NCBI GenBank assembly: GCA_001730015.1
Contig: MDLA01000125.1
Span: forward strand, 47,121-111,120
Length of the DNA stretch: 64,000 bases
Origin: Chromatiales bacterium (ex Bugula neritina AB1)
GTDB lineage: Bacteria > Pseudomonadota > Gammaproteobacteria > Granulosicoccales > Granulosicoccaceae
Reading direction: 5' to 3'
The notes beneath the pieces are model-generated. The model was given only the letters and a program-made list of their open reading frames with translations, was not told the origin of the DNA and searched no databases. Both the position numbers and the translations under genes were made by a program. Below, in pieces: positions 9,642 to 18,643 of the stretch (position 1 is the stretch's first letter; each line of letters starts with the position of its first letter).

Positions 9642-10862
9642 TCAATCTTCATCTGCGTTTTCAGTCGAGCTTTCACCCAGTTCATCAGAGATCAGTTCTT
9701 TAACCTCTGGCCGACGGCGGCGGCGTGTTTTCGATGGTATCATTTCCCGCATTGACTCAAGCTTGCCAAAGCATAGTAATTTGTCTTCAGCTTCAAGGAT
9801 CCGATCAGAGCGGGGGTTGGGTATGACTTTATTGCCGCGGTATAGCGTGAGTACGTTTATATCTTTCTGGGTTAGTGTGCTGTCTTTAATTGATACTCCA
9901 ACAAAGTTTGATCCCTCCGGTACATATATCTCTGTGACACCGTAGCCTTTGCTTACGGTCAGCCGCTGCCGTATGTCGATCTCCGGGAAGTCTACCTGAG
10001 CCGATATATAATCGATCACCGAACCGGCAACGTCCAGCTCTGTGCAGCTTTCAATGCCTTCAAGCCCCGGTGAAGAATTAACCTCCATGATCTGCGGGCC
10101 ATTGGCACCTTCGAGCATATCGACACCAGCTACTCGCAGCCCTAGAATCTGCGAAGCCCTGACGGCGGTTTCCTGATACTTTTCGTCCAGTTCGACTGCT
10201 TCGGCTATGCCGCCCCGGTGCACATTGCTGCGAAACTCCTGACCCTGCGCAGTACGGCGCATAGCGGCTACCACACGATCACCAACGACAAACGCGCGAA
10301 TGTCTTTGCCCTTGCTTTCAGCAACAAATTTCTGGATCAATACATTTTGCTTTTGACTTTGCAGAAGTTCAATAATCGACTCGGCAGCTTTTTCCGATTC
10401 AGCCAGAAGCACGCCAATCCCCTGGGTACCTTCGATCAGTTTGATCACAACCGGTGCGCCGCCCACACGTTTGATCGCCGGTAGTACATCTTTTTTATCG
10501 CGTACAAACGTTGTTCGGGGAATACCGATATGATGGCGACTTAGAATTTGCAGGCTTCGCAGTTTGTCACGCGAATTTATAATGCCGTGCGCCGTGTTTG
10601 CACAAAATACATCCATCTCCTGAAACTGTCTGACCACCGCCGTGCCGTAGTAGGTGATTGAAGCGCCAATTCGAGGTAACACGGCGTCATAAGTGCTGAG
10701 CGGTTTCTGACGAAAATACAGATCGGGAATACCCTGTTGAAGGTCGATAGCAAACTTGAGTGTATCGAGCACTTTGACGGTATGATCTCTCTGCAAAGCT
10801 GCTTCTTTGAACCGCCTGGTGCTGTAGGAATTAAGTCCACGAGATAATATTGCGAGTTTCAT
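9642..10862 (-). CDS. rimK: RimK-type ATP-grasp glutamate ligase with C-terminal RCK_C-like domain
   Basis: A 406-residue protein. Residues 1 to about 295 are a RimK ATP-grasp ligase: MKLAILSRGLNSYSTRRF, NSRDKLRSLQIL, IEGTQGIGVLL, GKDIRAFVVGDRVVAAMRR and MEVNSSPGLEGIE are all typical. RimK adds glutamates to the C-terminus of ribosomal protein S6. E. coli RimK is about 300 residues. Here roughly 100 more follow, with YVPEGSNFVGVSIKD and RILEAEDKLLCFGK resembling the RCK_C (TrkA C-terminal) ligand-binding domain. A basic patch (KTRRRRRPEVK) and acidic tail end it. It diverges from rimB, its usual partner. Confidence 0.85.
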   Translation of the reverse strand: MKLAILSRGLNSYSTRRFKEAALQRDHTVKVLDTLKFAIDLQQGIPDLYFRQKPLSTYDAVLPRIGASITYYGTAVVRQFQEMDVFCANTAHGIINSRDKLRSLQILSRHHIGIPRTTFVRDKKDVLPAIKRVGGAPVVIKLIEGTQGIGVLLAESEKAAESIIELLQSQKQNVLIQKFVAESKGKDIRAFVVGDRVVAAMRRTAQGQEFRSNVHRGGIAEAVELDEKYQETAVRASQILGLRVAGVDMLEGANGPQIMEVNSSPGLEGIESCTELDVAGSVIDYISAQVDFPEIDIRQRLTVSKGYGVTEIYVPEGSNFVGVSIKDSTLTQKDINVLTLYRGNKVIPNPRSDRILEAEDKLLCFGKLESMREMIPSKTRRRRRPEVKELISDELGESSTENADED

Positions 10863-10912
10863 GTTGACCCAAACCTCTTATTATTTCACGCCGAAGGAGA
10901 AAGAACTGTATT

Positions 10913-11404
10913 ATGCATTTTGCGACTAATATACACGAGTTGGTTCCAATGAGAGATGATCTTCTAATCTTTGGGTGGCGGGAATGGGTCGCATTGCCGT
11001 CTCTCGGGGTGGCACGTATTAAAGCCAAGGTTGATACCGGTGCCCGCACTTCCGCTTTACACGCGGTGGAAATACGACCGTTTACGGAAAACGGTATCCA
11101 GCGCGTACAGTTCAGAGTGCAGCCAAAGCAACGCGACAGGCAAACCGAAATGCTTTGCGTGGCTGATGTTTTCGACCAGCGCACAGTTACTGATTCAGGA
11201 GGGCATCAGGAGGACCGCTGGGTAATATCAACAATGCTGTCTATCGGGGCCCACTCGTGGCCTATCGAGGTAACACTCACAGCGCGCAACGATATGAAAT
11301 TCCGCATGCTGTTAGGGCGCACCGCATTAAACGAACGCGCTCTGGTAGATTCCTCGGCATCGTATGTGGTTGGAAAAAAGCGCGAGAGGCGCGTGCTGAA
11401 ATAA
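10913..11404 (+). CDS. rimB: RimB-type retropepsin-like protease (DUF785/COG4067)
   Basis: A 163-residue protein with KVDTGARTSALHA, the aspartic-protease-like DTGA motif of the RimB/COG4067 family, and MLLGRTAL near the end. In Pseudomonas RimB works with RimK, trimming glutamate tails on ribosomal protein S6. It diverges from rimK across 50 bp, so both share one promoter region. ATG 10913 follows GAAGGAGA at a slightly long spacing. The alternative ATG at 10949 (MRDDLLIFGW) has no clear ribosome-binding site. Confidence 0.82.
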   Translation: MHFATNIHELVPMRDDLLIFGWREWVALPSLGVARIKAKVDTGARTSALHAVEIRPFTENGIQRVQFRVQPKQRDRQTEMLCVADVFDQRTVTDSGGHQEDRWVISTMLSIGAHSWPIEVTLTARNDMKFRMLLGRTALNERALVDSSASYVVGKKRERRVLK

Positions 11405-11529
11405 GTATTAGTTGAGACGCGAGTAGAGGGTCAATATACGCAATAGAATAGAGTGCTTTAAAATAAATTGCTAAAAATCATTAGCCGAATTAATTTCGGA
11501 TTGACAGTATGGTAGCGGGAAATATTAAA

Positions 11530-11716
11530 CCCTGGCGTTGCATAAATTTCCGGTCCGGAACCGCTGCGCTGCTTTTATAGCAGCGTCTAAGGCCCTGTAC
11601 AAATTTTTCCAGAGTATCACGTGGAATAACCAGGTTCGATCCAGTAGAAACACCGTGCAGCGCCTTTTATACAGCTCTATATACTTCTGATTTCGCAATT
11701 TTATGCAGCACCAGGG
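11530..11716 (+). mobile_element. 187-bp MITE, copy 1
   Basis: A non-coding element with imperfect terminal inverted repeats (CCCTGGCGTTGCATAAA and the complement of TTTATGCAGCACCAGGG). It is flanked by a 5-bp direct duplication TTAAA. An equally long copy in the same orientation lies at 20205-20391, and by eye the two are similar along their whole length. It is too short for a transposase and must be moved in trans. It sits between the convergent rimB and MDR genes in a 660-bp stretch that holds no gene. Confidence 0.8.
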
Positions 11717-11773
11717 TTAAATTAGCAGAACTTGTGTGCGAGTAATTATCGTATTGCAAAAATGTTGCGGATC

Positions 11774-11987
11774 GTTCACCCGCCACACCCTCTAAAACTA
11801 CCAATGCTCGACGTAGGGTATGGTGAGTGGTGCGAACCGTACCATCTAACCTATAAAGGTTGTTGTAGACGCTAACTCAAGACAATCTAAATTTGATTGA
11901 AATAGGCGCGGTTCGTTTCCCTCACCGCACCCTACAACACTACCAAAGCGCGACGTAGGGTATGGTGAGCGGTGCGAACCGTACCAT
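11774..11987. repeat. Tandem intergenic repeat with GTAGGGTATGGTGAG cores
   Basis: Two direct copies of about 72 bp (11774-11845 and 11915-11987) share ACTACCAA and CGACGTAGGGTATGGTGAG followed by GGTGCGAACCGTACCAT. Between them, 11906-11935 carries the reverse-complement form (GCGGTTCG...CTCACCGCACCCTAC), so the block can fold into alternative hairpins. A related palindromic copy lies at 29367-29457. I see no gene in 11405-12064. Confidence 0.7.
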
Positions 11988-12064
11988 TAAACGCCACACA
12001 GTCCGCAAGTAGAAAACAACCTCAATCGAAAGATCTCCACACCCCTTGTTTTAACGTTCCGAAT

Positions 12065-13045
12065 TCAGCACCGAAGCAATATTTTGCCACTGCGACCTTC
12101 GCGGTTAGCATGTTCCAGGGCGCTGGCGATATCAGTAAGCGGGTACTCCGCTTCAACCGGCACATGCAGCTCCGAACTTAAAAACTGCTGCGCCACTTTG
12201 GTGTACATATCGACTACCTGCTGGCGATTGGCCGTTTGAAAAAAACCAACCAGCCAGAACCCATGCAGTGAAATTCCTCGAACTATGGTATGAGTGGGCG
12301 TCAGCTGGCAGGGGTCTCCGGACAGAAAACCATAGTTCACTACCACCGCTCCATTGCTGAGTGTGTCGGCCATTCGCAGCATGGCATCACCGGCAATAGC
12401 ATCTATACCCAGCCGCACTTCAGCACCTGCACCTATGCGTTCACGCACACTGGCTGCCAGATCGGGGCCGTCTACAACGACAATATCAGCACCCAGTGCT
12501 TCCAGTTCCGGTATCAGCTCTGCGCGCCGTACCACGTTGATGCTATGGATTCCGCGGGCCTTGCAACCCTGAATCACATGGCGGCCTACCGCTGAATTGG
12601 CGGCATTTTGAATTATCCAGTCACCGCGATTCAGTGTTACATAGTTTTCCAGCATCAGGTACGCAGAAGGCGGGTTAGCCTTGAGCTGGGCTGCCGCGTT
12701 CCAGTCGAGTGCGGCCGGCAGCTTTACAAACTGAGCGCATTCACCGCTGACTTGCTCAGACCAGTTCGCCCTGCCCAGACTTAACACATGGTCTCCGACC
12801 TGGTATTCATCAACTCCGTCGCCCACGGCAATAACTTCTCCAGCGCCCTCGATACCAACAAAGGCCGGCAGGGATTCCGGCCCGGGGTAGCGATCTTCAA
12901 AAATCAGCAGATCGGCCGGGTTGATCGCACTCGCGCGAATCGCAACGTTGATCTGGCCAGCTGCCGGTGGTGGCAAATCATCAACTTCAATGCACTCGCA
13001 AGTGGTTTCGGGTGAGCCGTAGCGGACCAGTTGAATTCGTTTCAT
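12065..13045 (-). CDS. Zinc-independent MDR oxidoreductase, trans-2-enoyl reductase-like
   Basis: A 326-residue medium-chain dehydrogenase/reductase. ASAINPADLLIFEDRYP and the IEGAGEVIAVGDGVD segment fit the quinone oxidoreductase/mitochondrial enoyl reductase (MECR/ETR) branch. QNAANSAVGRHVIQGCKARG is that branch's form of the NAD(P)-binding glycine motif. The zinc-binding cysteines of alcohol dehydrogenases are absent. The family reduces activated double bonds with NADPH, and the substrate is unknown. It is convergent with rimB across the repeat-rich gap. Confidence 0.85.
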   Translation of the reverse strand: MKRIQLVRYGSPETTCECIEVDDLPPPAAGQINVAIRASAINPADLLIFEDRYPGPESLPAFVGIEGAGEVIAVGDGVDEYQVGDHVLSLGRANWSEQVSGECAQFVKLPAALDWNAAAQLKANPPSAYLMLENYVTLNRGDWIIQNAANSAVGRHVIQGCKARGIHSINVVRRAELIPELEALGADIVVVDGPDLAASVRERIGAGAEVRLGIDAIAGDAMLRMADTLSNGAVVVNYGFLSGDPCQLTPTHTIVRGISLHGFWLVGFFQTANRQQVVDMYTKVAQQFLSSELHVPVEAEYPLTDIASALEHANREGRSGKILLRC

Positions 13046-13335
13046 GTGCGACCTTTAAGTTCCTGTGTTGCTTTGTTATAGACTGACGCAGTTTCCGCTG
13101 TCAGCGTTCTATTATTAATGGTTAAACCCAGTATAACCGATCAGGTGGGCGGACAGGGCAGGTCACCGGGAGGTGCGGCTGAAGTGCAAATACCGATCGT
13201 TGTTTTCGAGGAAAGCGACATGCATCTTTGTAGTATCCTCGCCATGCCATAATAGACACAGACATGCGCCAGCCATGGCTGCATTCACTTTCACTTCACC
13301 GGCTCCACACCCACCATTTCAGGACTTCTTTTAAC

Positions 13336-14349
13336 ATGCCCTTTGCTGCGGAAAAACAACTCGTACTCGACCACTATGGCGCTCTGGAGTCGGCCACACC
13401 TGCAACTGTCAGTGACACACTCGCCGCTCGAACCAGCCCGCAATGGCACTGGCGTGGTATGCATCCATTCCACGAGCAGCATGGTGCAGCCGACGTTGCC
13501 GCCACTTTCTGGCAGCCCTTTCTTACCTCAATGAGCCGCATTCAGCGGCGCCCCGATATATTCTTCGCCAATGAAAATTCACTCGAAGGTGAACCCGGAG
13601 TCTGGGTTGTGTCGATGGGACATATCATGGGTTTGTTTGATCAGCCCTTTCTCGGCATTCCCGCCACCCGGAAAATAACCATGCTGCGCTATGCTGAATT
13701 CAACCGGGTTCTCGATGGCAGAATTGTCGAGACCGCTCTGTTTTGCGATCTGATACACCTGATGCATCAGGCAGGTTTGCAGCCACTGCCACCGCAAACC
13801 GGCGCCCATCTGATACAGCCCGGCCCCGCCACCCACGATGGCCTGCTCTACGAATCACAAAATCCGGCCGAGAGTACAAAAACACTGGAGCTGATCAATA
13901 ACATGATCGGCGATATTGCGGCTAATTCAAACACCGCTGAAAATCAACCGCCCAGAGATGCAACGCCACAAGCGGAACTGACGCGCTGCTGGCACGATGA
14001 CATGCTCTGGTGGGGGCCGGACGGCATAGGAGCCACGTTCACTATCGATCGCTACATAGAACAGCATCAGCGACCGTTCCGCACACAGCTGGGTGACCGT
14101 GTCTTTAATGGCCACATCGCCCGACTGACCGAAGGCAACTATGGCGGCTTCTTTGGCTGGCCCAATTTATCTCTTACACCGCTGGGTGGCTATATGGGCT
14201 TGCCGAAAGGCCCGCGAGCTGATATGCGTGTGGTCGATATCTACCGCCGTGACGGTGACAAGCTCGCGGAAAACTGGATCTTTATCGATATACTGCATTT
14301 TCTGAACATGCAGGGGCTGGATATACTCGGGCGCCTGCAAGAGCACTAG
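13336..14349 (+). CDS. Protein with two tandem SnoaL/NTF2-like domains
   Basis: About 337 residues. Two NTF2-like halves are visible. The first has WRGMHPFHEQHG and later GRIVETALFCDLIHLMHQAGL. The second has CWHDDMLWWGPDGIGATF and later KLAENWIFIDILHFLNMQGLD. The shared W-x-F/H and DxIHxxxQxGL pattern is that of SnoaL-like polyketide-cyclase/ester-cyclase proteins. Actual substrates of such double proteins are mostly unknown. The ORF track starts at 13264. I use ATG 13336 (MPFAAEKQ), which follows AGGAC and removes a non-conserved lead. Confidence 0.7.
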   Translation: MPFAAEKQLVLDHYGALESATPATVSDTLAARTSPQWHWRGMHPFHEQHGAADVAATFWQPFLTSMSRIQRRPDIFFANENSLEGEPGVWVVSMGHIMGLFDQPFLGIPATRKITMLRYAEFNRVLDGRIVETALFCDLIHLMHQAGLQPLPPQTGAHLIQPGPATHDGLLYESQNPAESTKTLELINNMIGDIAANSNTAENQPPRDATPQAELTRCWHDDMLWWGPDGIGATFTIDRYIEQHQRPFRTQLGDRVFNGHIARLTEGNYGGFFGWPNLSLTPLGGYMGLPKGPRADMRVVDIYRRDGDKLAENWIFIDILHFLNMQGLDILGRLQEH

Positions 14350-14474
14350 GCAATTCAATTTCACGTACCCTGCCGATCGAGACATTAGCGATTGCGTTAG
14401 CCCGCGTATATGAACATAATTAACGCACTGCCAAATCACTCGTCAGGAGAATCGCGGCGTGGAGACACCATCCC

Positions 14475-15218
14475 GTGGCTGAAACGCCGATTATAGAAGC
14501 ACAGGGTCTCGACAAATACTACGGCACATTCCAGGCGCTGAAAAATATCAGTTTGTCGGTGCAGCAGGGCGAGCGGGTGGTTATCTGCGGGCCGTCTGGG
14601 TCCGGAAAATCAACACTTATTCGCTGCTTCAACGGGCTTGAAAATCATAACAGCGGCAAGCTGGTGGTCGATGGCATCGAAGTCTATGAAGGCTCCCCCG
14701 AGATTCGCAAGTTGCGGCAGGAAGTGGGCATGGTTTTCCAGCAGTTCAACTTATTCCCGCATCTTACTGTGCTCGAAAATCTCACCATTGGCCCGATTCG
14801 GGTGCGCAAAGTAAATAAAAGCGTTGCTGACGAAAATGCCCGCAAATACCTTGAGCGGGTACAAATTCCTGATCAGGCAGATAAATACCCGAGCCAGCTT
14901 TCGGGTGGCCAGCAGCAGCGCGTAGCAATCGCACGGTCGCTGTGTATGGAAACGCGGGTTATGTTGTTCGACGAACCAACGTCCGCCCTCGATCCCGAAA
15001 TGATAAACGAAGTGCTCGATGTCATGGTGAGCCTCGCAGAAACAGGAATGACCATGGTCGTGGTAACCCACGAAATGGGCTTTGCGCGCAAAGTAGCCGA
15101 TACCATGGTTTTCATGGACGAAGGCCAGATAGTCGAAATGGCCCCGCCGGAGCAATTTTTCACTCAGCCGAAGACCGAACGGTGCCGGGCGTTTCTTGAT
15201 CAGATTCTGGTGCATTAG
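14475..15218 (+). CDS. Polar amino-acid ABC transporter ATPase (GlnQ/AapP type)
   Basis: A 247-residue single cassette with [24 protein letters not shown] and [12 protein letters not shown]. The segment [16 protein letters not shown] is characteristic of the polar amino-acid (GlnQ/HisP/AapP) family. The start is GTG. It is first in an operon with permease, binding protein and second permease, and powers uptake from the cytoplasmic face. The order ATPase-permease-binding protein-permease differs from the common binding protein-first order. Confidence 0.93.
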   Translation: MAETPIIEAQGLDKYYGTFQALKNISLSVQQGERVVICGPSGSGKSTLIRCFNGLENHNSGKLVVDGIEVYEGSPEIRKLRQEVGMVFQQFNLFPHLTVLENLTIGPIRVRKVNKSVADENARKYLERVQIPDQADKYPSQLSGGQQQRVAIARSLCMETRVMLFDEPTSALDPEMINEVLDVMVSLAETGMTMVVVTHEMGFARKVADTMVFMDEGQIVEMAPPEQFFTQPKTERCRAFLDQILVH

Positions 15219-15235
15219 CCGCATGGGCCACTAAA

Positions 15236-16063
15236 TTGAGCAATACGCTAACAGGCTACACACCGCCCAGACCGCCGGCACTGTCGCGCTTTTTTGCGTC
15301 AGCACTGGTATCGGTTGCGGTATATCTTGTTGCCATGGGTTTAATCATATACTCGGCCTATAGCGGTGCCGTGGCGATGGGCTATAACTGGCAGTGGTAC
15401 CGCGTACCTAAATATTTTTATACATTCACTACAGACGGTTTCCAGTGGGGGGAGATTTCCGTTGGTCTGGTGAAAACGGTCGGCTTATCGCTGCAGGCGT
15501 TTTTAATTGCACTGCTGCTCGGCATTGCTGTCGCACTGCTCAGGTTATCGGGTCTGCTTGTCGGTTCGGCAATTGCCACCGTCTTTCTGGAGGTCGTCCG
15601 CAACACGCCACTGCTAGTGTTGCTTTATCTGTTTTACTACGTACTGGGGCCGATCTTTGATCTGGATCGCTATACCGCCAGTATTCTATGCCTTGCGGTG
15701 TACCATGCTGCCATGATCTCAGAAATCTTCCGTGCCGGAATTAACGCCGTACCCGCTGGCCAGTGGGAAGGAGCGAAATCTATTGGTATGTCGACGGCAC
15801 AATCGTATCGCTACATTATATTGCCCCAGTCTGTCCGCTTTATGTTGCCCCCCTTGACTGGCGAGGCAGTTAACATGATAAAAAGCTCCGCTATTGTCAG
15901 TGTTATTGCCGTGGCAGAACTGACAACCATCGGTCGTAATATAATTTCCGAAACCTACATGAGCTTTGAAATCTGGTTCACGATTGCAGCCGTTTATCTG
16001 GTTGTAACCGTGTTTCTTTCCGTTGGTGTGTCGTTGCTGGAGCGTCGCTACGCCAACAAATAA
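15236..16063 (+). CDS. Polar amino-acid ABC transporter permease (HisM/GlnP type), first
   Basis: A 275-residue inner-membrane permease starting at TTG, 17 bp after the ATPase gene. One N-terminal hydrophobic segment precedes a loop. Then comes the GlnP/HisM core with FLEVVRNTPLLVLLYLFYY, and EIFRAGINAVPAGQWEGAKS as the ATPase-contact loop. It should pair with the permease at 17025. The long N-terminal segment recalls the AapQ/BztB group of general amino-acid transporters, but length is shorter. Confidence 0.9.
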   Translation: MSNTLTGYTPPRPPALSRFFASALVSVAVYLVAMGLIIYSAYSGAVAMGYNWQWYRVPKYFYTFTTDGFQWGEISVGLVKTVGLSLQAFLIALLLGIAVALLRLSGLLVGSAIATVFLEVVRNTPLLVLLYLFYYVLGPIFDLDRYTASILCLAVYHAAMISEIFRAGINAVPAGQWEGAKSIGMSTAQSYRYIILPQSVRFMLPPLTGEAVNMIKSSAIVSVIAVAELTTIGRNIISETYMSFEIWFTIAAVYLVVTVFLSVGVSLLERRYANK

Positions 16064-16111
16064 CGCAGCCCGGCTGTTGCGGGTAAATTTTAAATCGAGG
16101 AGAAATCACCC

Positions 16112-16945
16112 ATGAACCTTAAACGACGCCTAATTACAACCGCTATGGCGGTGGTTGTAGCCGGGGCTGTAGCGGCACCGGCAATGGCACAGAAGGCAAG
16201 CCAGGCGCTGTCTTCAGAAAGTGTTATCGAAACCATAAAAAAACGCGGCGCAATAAAAATAGGGCTTTCTATATTCAAGCCATGGTCCATGCGTGATAAA
16301 AACGGTGACCTCATCGGTTTCGAGCTCGACGTCGGTCGCAAGCTCGCCGAAGACATGGGCGTGGAAGCGGAATTTATTCCAACTGCCTGGGACGGAATTA
16401 TCCCAGCGCTGGTATCCGGCAAATTCGATGTCATTATCAGTGGCATGACCACCACCCCACAAAGAAACCTCACCGTTAACTTTTCAGACCCGTATGCGTA
16501 TTCGGGTATGACCATACTGGCCAACACAAAACTGACAGAAGGCATGGAGCTTGCCGATTTCAACAGCCCTGATGTCACCTTTGCAGCGCGTCGGGGTGCA
16601 ACACCCGCAACGATTATCGCCAATATGTTCCCTGAAGCCGAGCTGTTGTTATTCGATGAAGACGGCGCATCAACCCAGGAAGTACTGAACGGCAAGGCAC
16701 ACGCAACCATGGCATCAGAGCCTACGCCATCGAGCGAAGCACGCCGCTATCCGGAAACTCTGAGCGTACCGTACGACACCGCTTTTGCAGCCACCGGAGA
16801 AGCATTTGCCATGCGCAAAGGTGATCCGGACGCCACCAACTACTTTAATAACTGGATCAATATCCAGCACCGCAACGGCTGGCTGAAGTCGCGAAATGAT
16901 TACTGGTTTCGCGGTAATGAATGGGCAGACCTTGTTCCCGAATAG
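16112..16945 (+). CDS. Polar amino-acid ABC transporter periplasmic binding protein (family 3)
   Basis: A 277-residue family 3 binding protein with a Sec signal peptide (basic LKRRLITT, then a hydrophobic AMAVVVAGAVAAPAMAQ). IKIGLSIFKPWSMRDKNGDL and GFELDVGRKLAEDMGVEAEF are typical lobe-1 elements, and FDVIISGMTTTPQRN is the family signature. GAGGAGAAAT precedes the ATG. It supplies substrate to the two permeases that flank it. The ligand, probably a polar amino acid or related compound, cannot be read from sequence. Confidence 0.92.
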   Translation: MNLKRRLITTAMAVVVAGAVAAPAMAQKASQALSSESVIETIKKRGAIKIGLSIFKPWSMRDKNGDLIGFELDVGRKLAEDMGVEAEFIPTAWDGIIPALVSGKFDVIISGMTTTPQRNLTVNFSDPYAYSGMTILANTKLTEGMELADFNSPDVTFAARRGATPATIIANMFPEAELLLFDEDGASTQEVLNGKAHATMASEPTPSSEARRYPETLSVPYDTAFAATGEAFAMRKGDPDATNYFNNWINIQHRNGWLKSRNDYWFRGNEWADLVPE

Positions 16946-17024
16946 TGTGTAGCGCAATTACCTTTAAGTGCGGATCACACCTGCTTCGCAGTGCCGTTAT
17001 CTTAAGTAGCGGTACTCTATAGCG

Positions 17025-17915
17025 ATGAGGCAATCGAGAAAAAAACTGCACTGGCTCGACATAGTTCTGCTTGTCGGGCTGGTGCTGGTTGCCGGCATTA
17101 TCTGGTATCGCATAGAAGGTACGCTTAACTACAAATGGCGTTGGGATATCATTCCCAACTACATATTGCGCTGGCACCCGGAGAAAGAACGCTGGGTAGC
17201 AAACCTGTTGCTGCAGGGAGTGATCAATACCATTCGCATCAGCTTGTATGCGAGTATTCTGGCGTTGATTTTCGGCACAATTCTAGGCATAGCCCGTTGC
17301 TCGAAAAATCTTGCCGTTCGCATGCTGGCCAGAACCTACCTTGAAATCTTGCGTAACATACCACCTGTTGTGGTTATCTTTATATTCTTCTTTTTTCTTT
17401 CCGAACAGGTAATTACCGCATTTGGTATTGAAGACTGGTCTCGTGCGATAGCCCGAAGCGATGACCCCGCAGTGTGGGAGTTCTTCTTTGGCGACATGCG
17501 CCGTTTTCCCTCACTGATTTCCGGCGTTATCGTGCTCGCATTGTTTGAGAGTGCATTTGTTGGTGAAATCGTCAGGGCGGGAATTCAATCAGTAGACAAA
17601 GGCCAGCATGAGGCCGCACAGTCAATTGGCATGACAAAAACCGATCAGCTGCGTTTTATTGTTCTGCCACAGGCGATGAAAAAAGTAGTGCCGCCAATGG
17701 CGAATCAGTTTATCTCTCTAATCAAAGACAGCTCCATTATTTCTCTAATATCGGTTCAGGAACTCACCTTTAAAACCGTTGAGCTTGTCGCTTCCACCCG
17801 CGCAATATTCGAAGCGTGGCTGACAACCGCCGCATTTTATTTTCTGATCTGTTTCAGTTTGTCGGTATTGTTTCGACGGCTTGAGAAAAAGCCGGATTCA
17901 GCACAAACCAAATAA
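17025..17915 (+). CDS. Polar amino-acid ABC transporter permease (HisQ/GlnP type), second
   Basis: A 296-residue permease that begins with a basic MRQSRKKLHW and one hydrophobic segment. The core carries YLEILRNIPPVVVIFIFFFF and EIVRAGIQSVDKGQHEAAQS, the expected ATPase-contact loop. It lies 79 bp after the binding protein and completes the four-gene transporter. An insertion around WSRAIARSDDPAVWEFFFGD between membrane segments is longer than in the first permease. Confidence 0.9.
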   Translation: MRQSRKKLHWLDIVLLVGLVLVAGIIWYRIEGTLNYKWRWDIIPNYILRWHPEKERWVANLLLQGVINTIRISLYASILALIFGTILGIARCSKNLAVRMLARTYLEILRNIPPVVVIFIFFFFLSEQVITAFGIEDWSRAIARSDDPAVWEFFFGDMRRFPSLISGVIVLALFESAFVGEIVRAGIQSVDKGQHEAAQSIGMTKTDQLRFIVLPQAMKKVVPPMANQFISLIKDSSIISLISVQELTFKTVELVASTRAIFEAWLTTAAFYFLICFSLSVLFRRLEKKPDSAQTK

Positions 17916-17978
17916 CAGGTTTGGTCAAATAGCAGCGAGAATAAACGGGTGTCTAAATCCAGCGGAGCGTCAACGTAA

Positions 17979-18569
17979 ATGAGTGATCAGGAAACCATTA
18001 GAGTCTACGATAATAAAATTGACGACTATCTGGGTATGGTCGACGATCACGGCCCGGATGCCGTACTTTCAAGCTTTATGTCCAAGGTGACCCCCGGTGG
18101 ATTTGTGCTTGATCTGGGCTGTGGCCCGGCGCACAGTTCATCAGTCATGCGTGCTAATGGTTTCTTGGTCGATCCGGTAGATGCATCTGAGGGCATGGTG
18201 AAAATTGCCAACGAAAAATTCGACATCAATGCCCGTGTAGCCGTGTTTGAAGATATAAACTCTACAGCGGAGTACGATGGTATCTGGGCTAACTTCAGCC
18301 TGTTGCATGCAGCGGCAGATGATTTGCCCGATATTATAAAAGCACTGCATAAAGCCATGAAGGCAGGCGGTGTGTTTCATCTCGGAATGAAAATCGGCAG
18401 CGGCGCGTCACGCGATAAATTTGGGCGACTCTACACGTATTATTCACAGCAGCAGCTGTGTGATTATCTGCTTGCTGCAGGATTCACCATTGATGAAATC
18501 GAGACAACAGAAGGTACGGGTCTGGCGGGAGAGCTGGAGTCGTGGATCAGCATTTGCAGCATTGCCTGA
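17979..18569 (+). CDS. Class I SAM-dependent methyltransferase
   Basis: A 196-residue protein with VLDLGCGPAHSS (motif I), VDPVDASEGMVKIA (motif II) and YDGIWANFSLLHAA (motif IV region), the pattern of small-molecule methyltransferases. It lies 63 bp after the amino-acid transporter on the same strand and may be co-transcribed. The acceptor substrate is not evident. It is convergent with the broken dehydrogenase at 18644. Confidence 0.85.
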   Translation: MSDQETIRVYDNKIDDYLGMVDDHGPDAVLSSFMSKVTPGGFVLDLGCGPAHSSSVMRANGFLVDPVDASEGMVKIANEKFDINARVAVFEDINSTAEYDGIWANFSLLHAAADDLPDIIKALHKAMKAGGVFHLGMKIGSGASRDKFGRLYTYYSQQQLCDYLLAAGFTIDEIETTEGTGLAGELESWISICSIA

Positions 18570-18599
18570 TTGCTCCGGATGTTCCAGCGCACGCTAATT

Positions 18600-18625
18600 C
18601 CAGGTATGCCCAGGTATGCCCAGGT
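18600..18625. repeat. Short 10-bp tandem repeat
   Basis: CCAGGTATGC occurs twice in tandem followed by a partial third unit, just before the 3' end of the broken dehydrogenase. No function is suggested. Confidence 0.5.
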
Positions 18626-18643
18626 TACAGGGCACAGTTCGAA

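Noticed and set aside
11774-11987. Possible CRISPR array
   Set aside because: Only two direct copies of about 72 bp with internal inverted forms are present. There are no short regular repeats with unique spacers and no cas genes.
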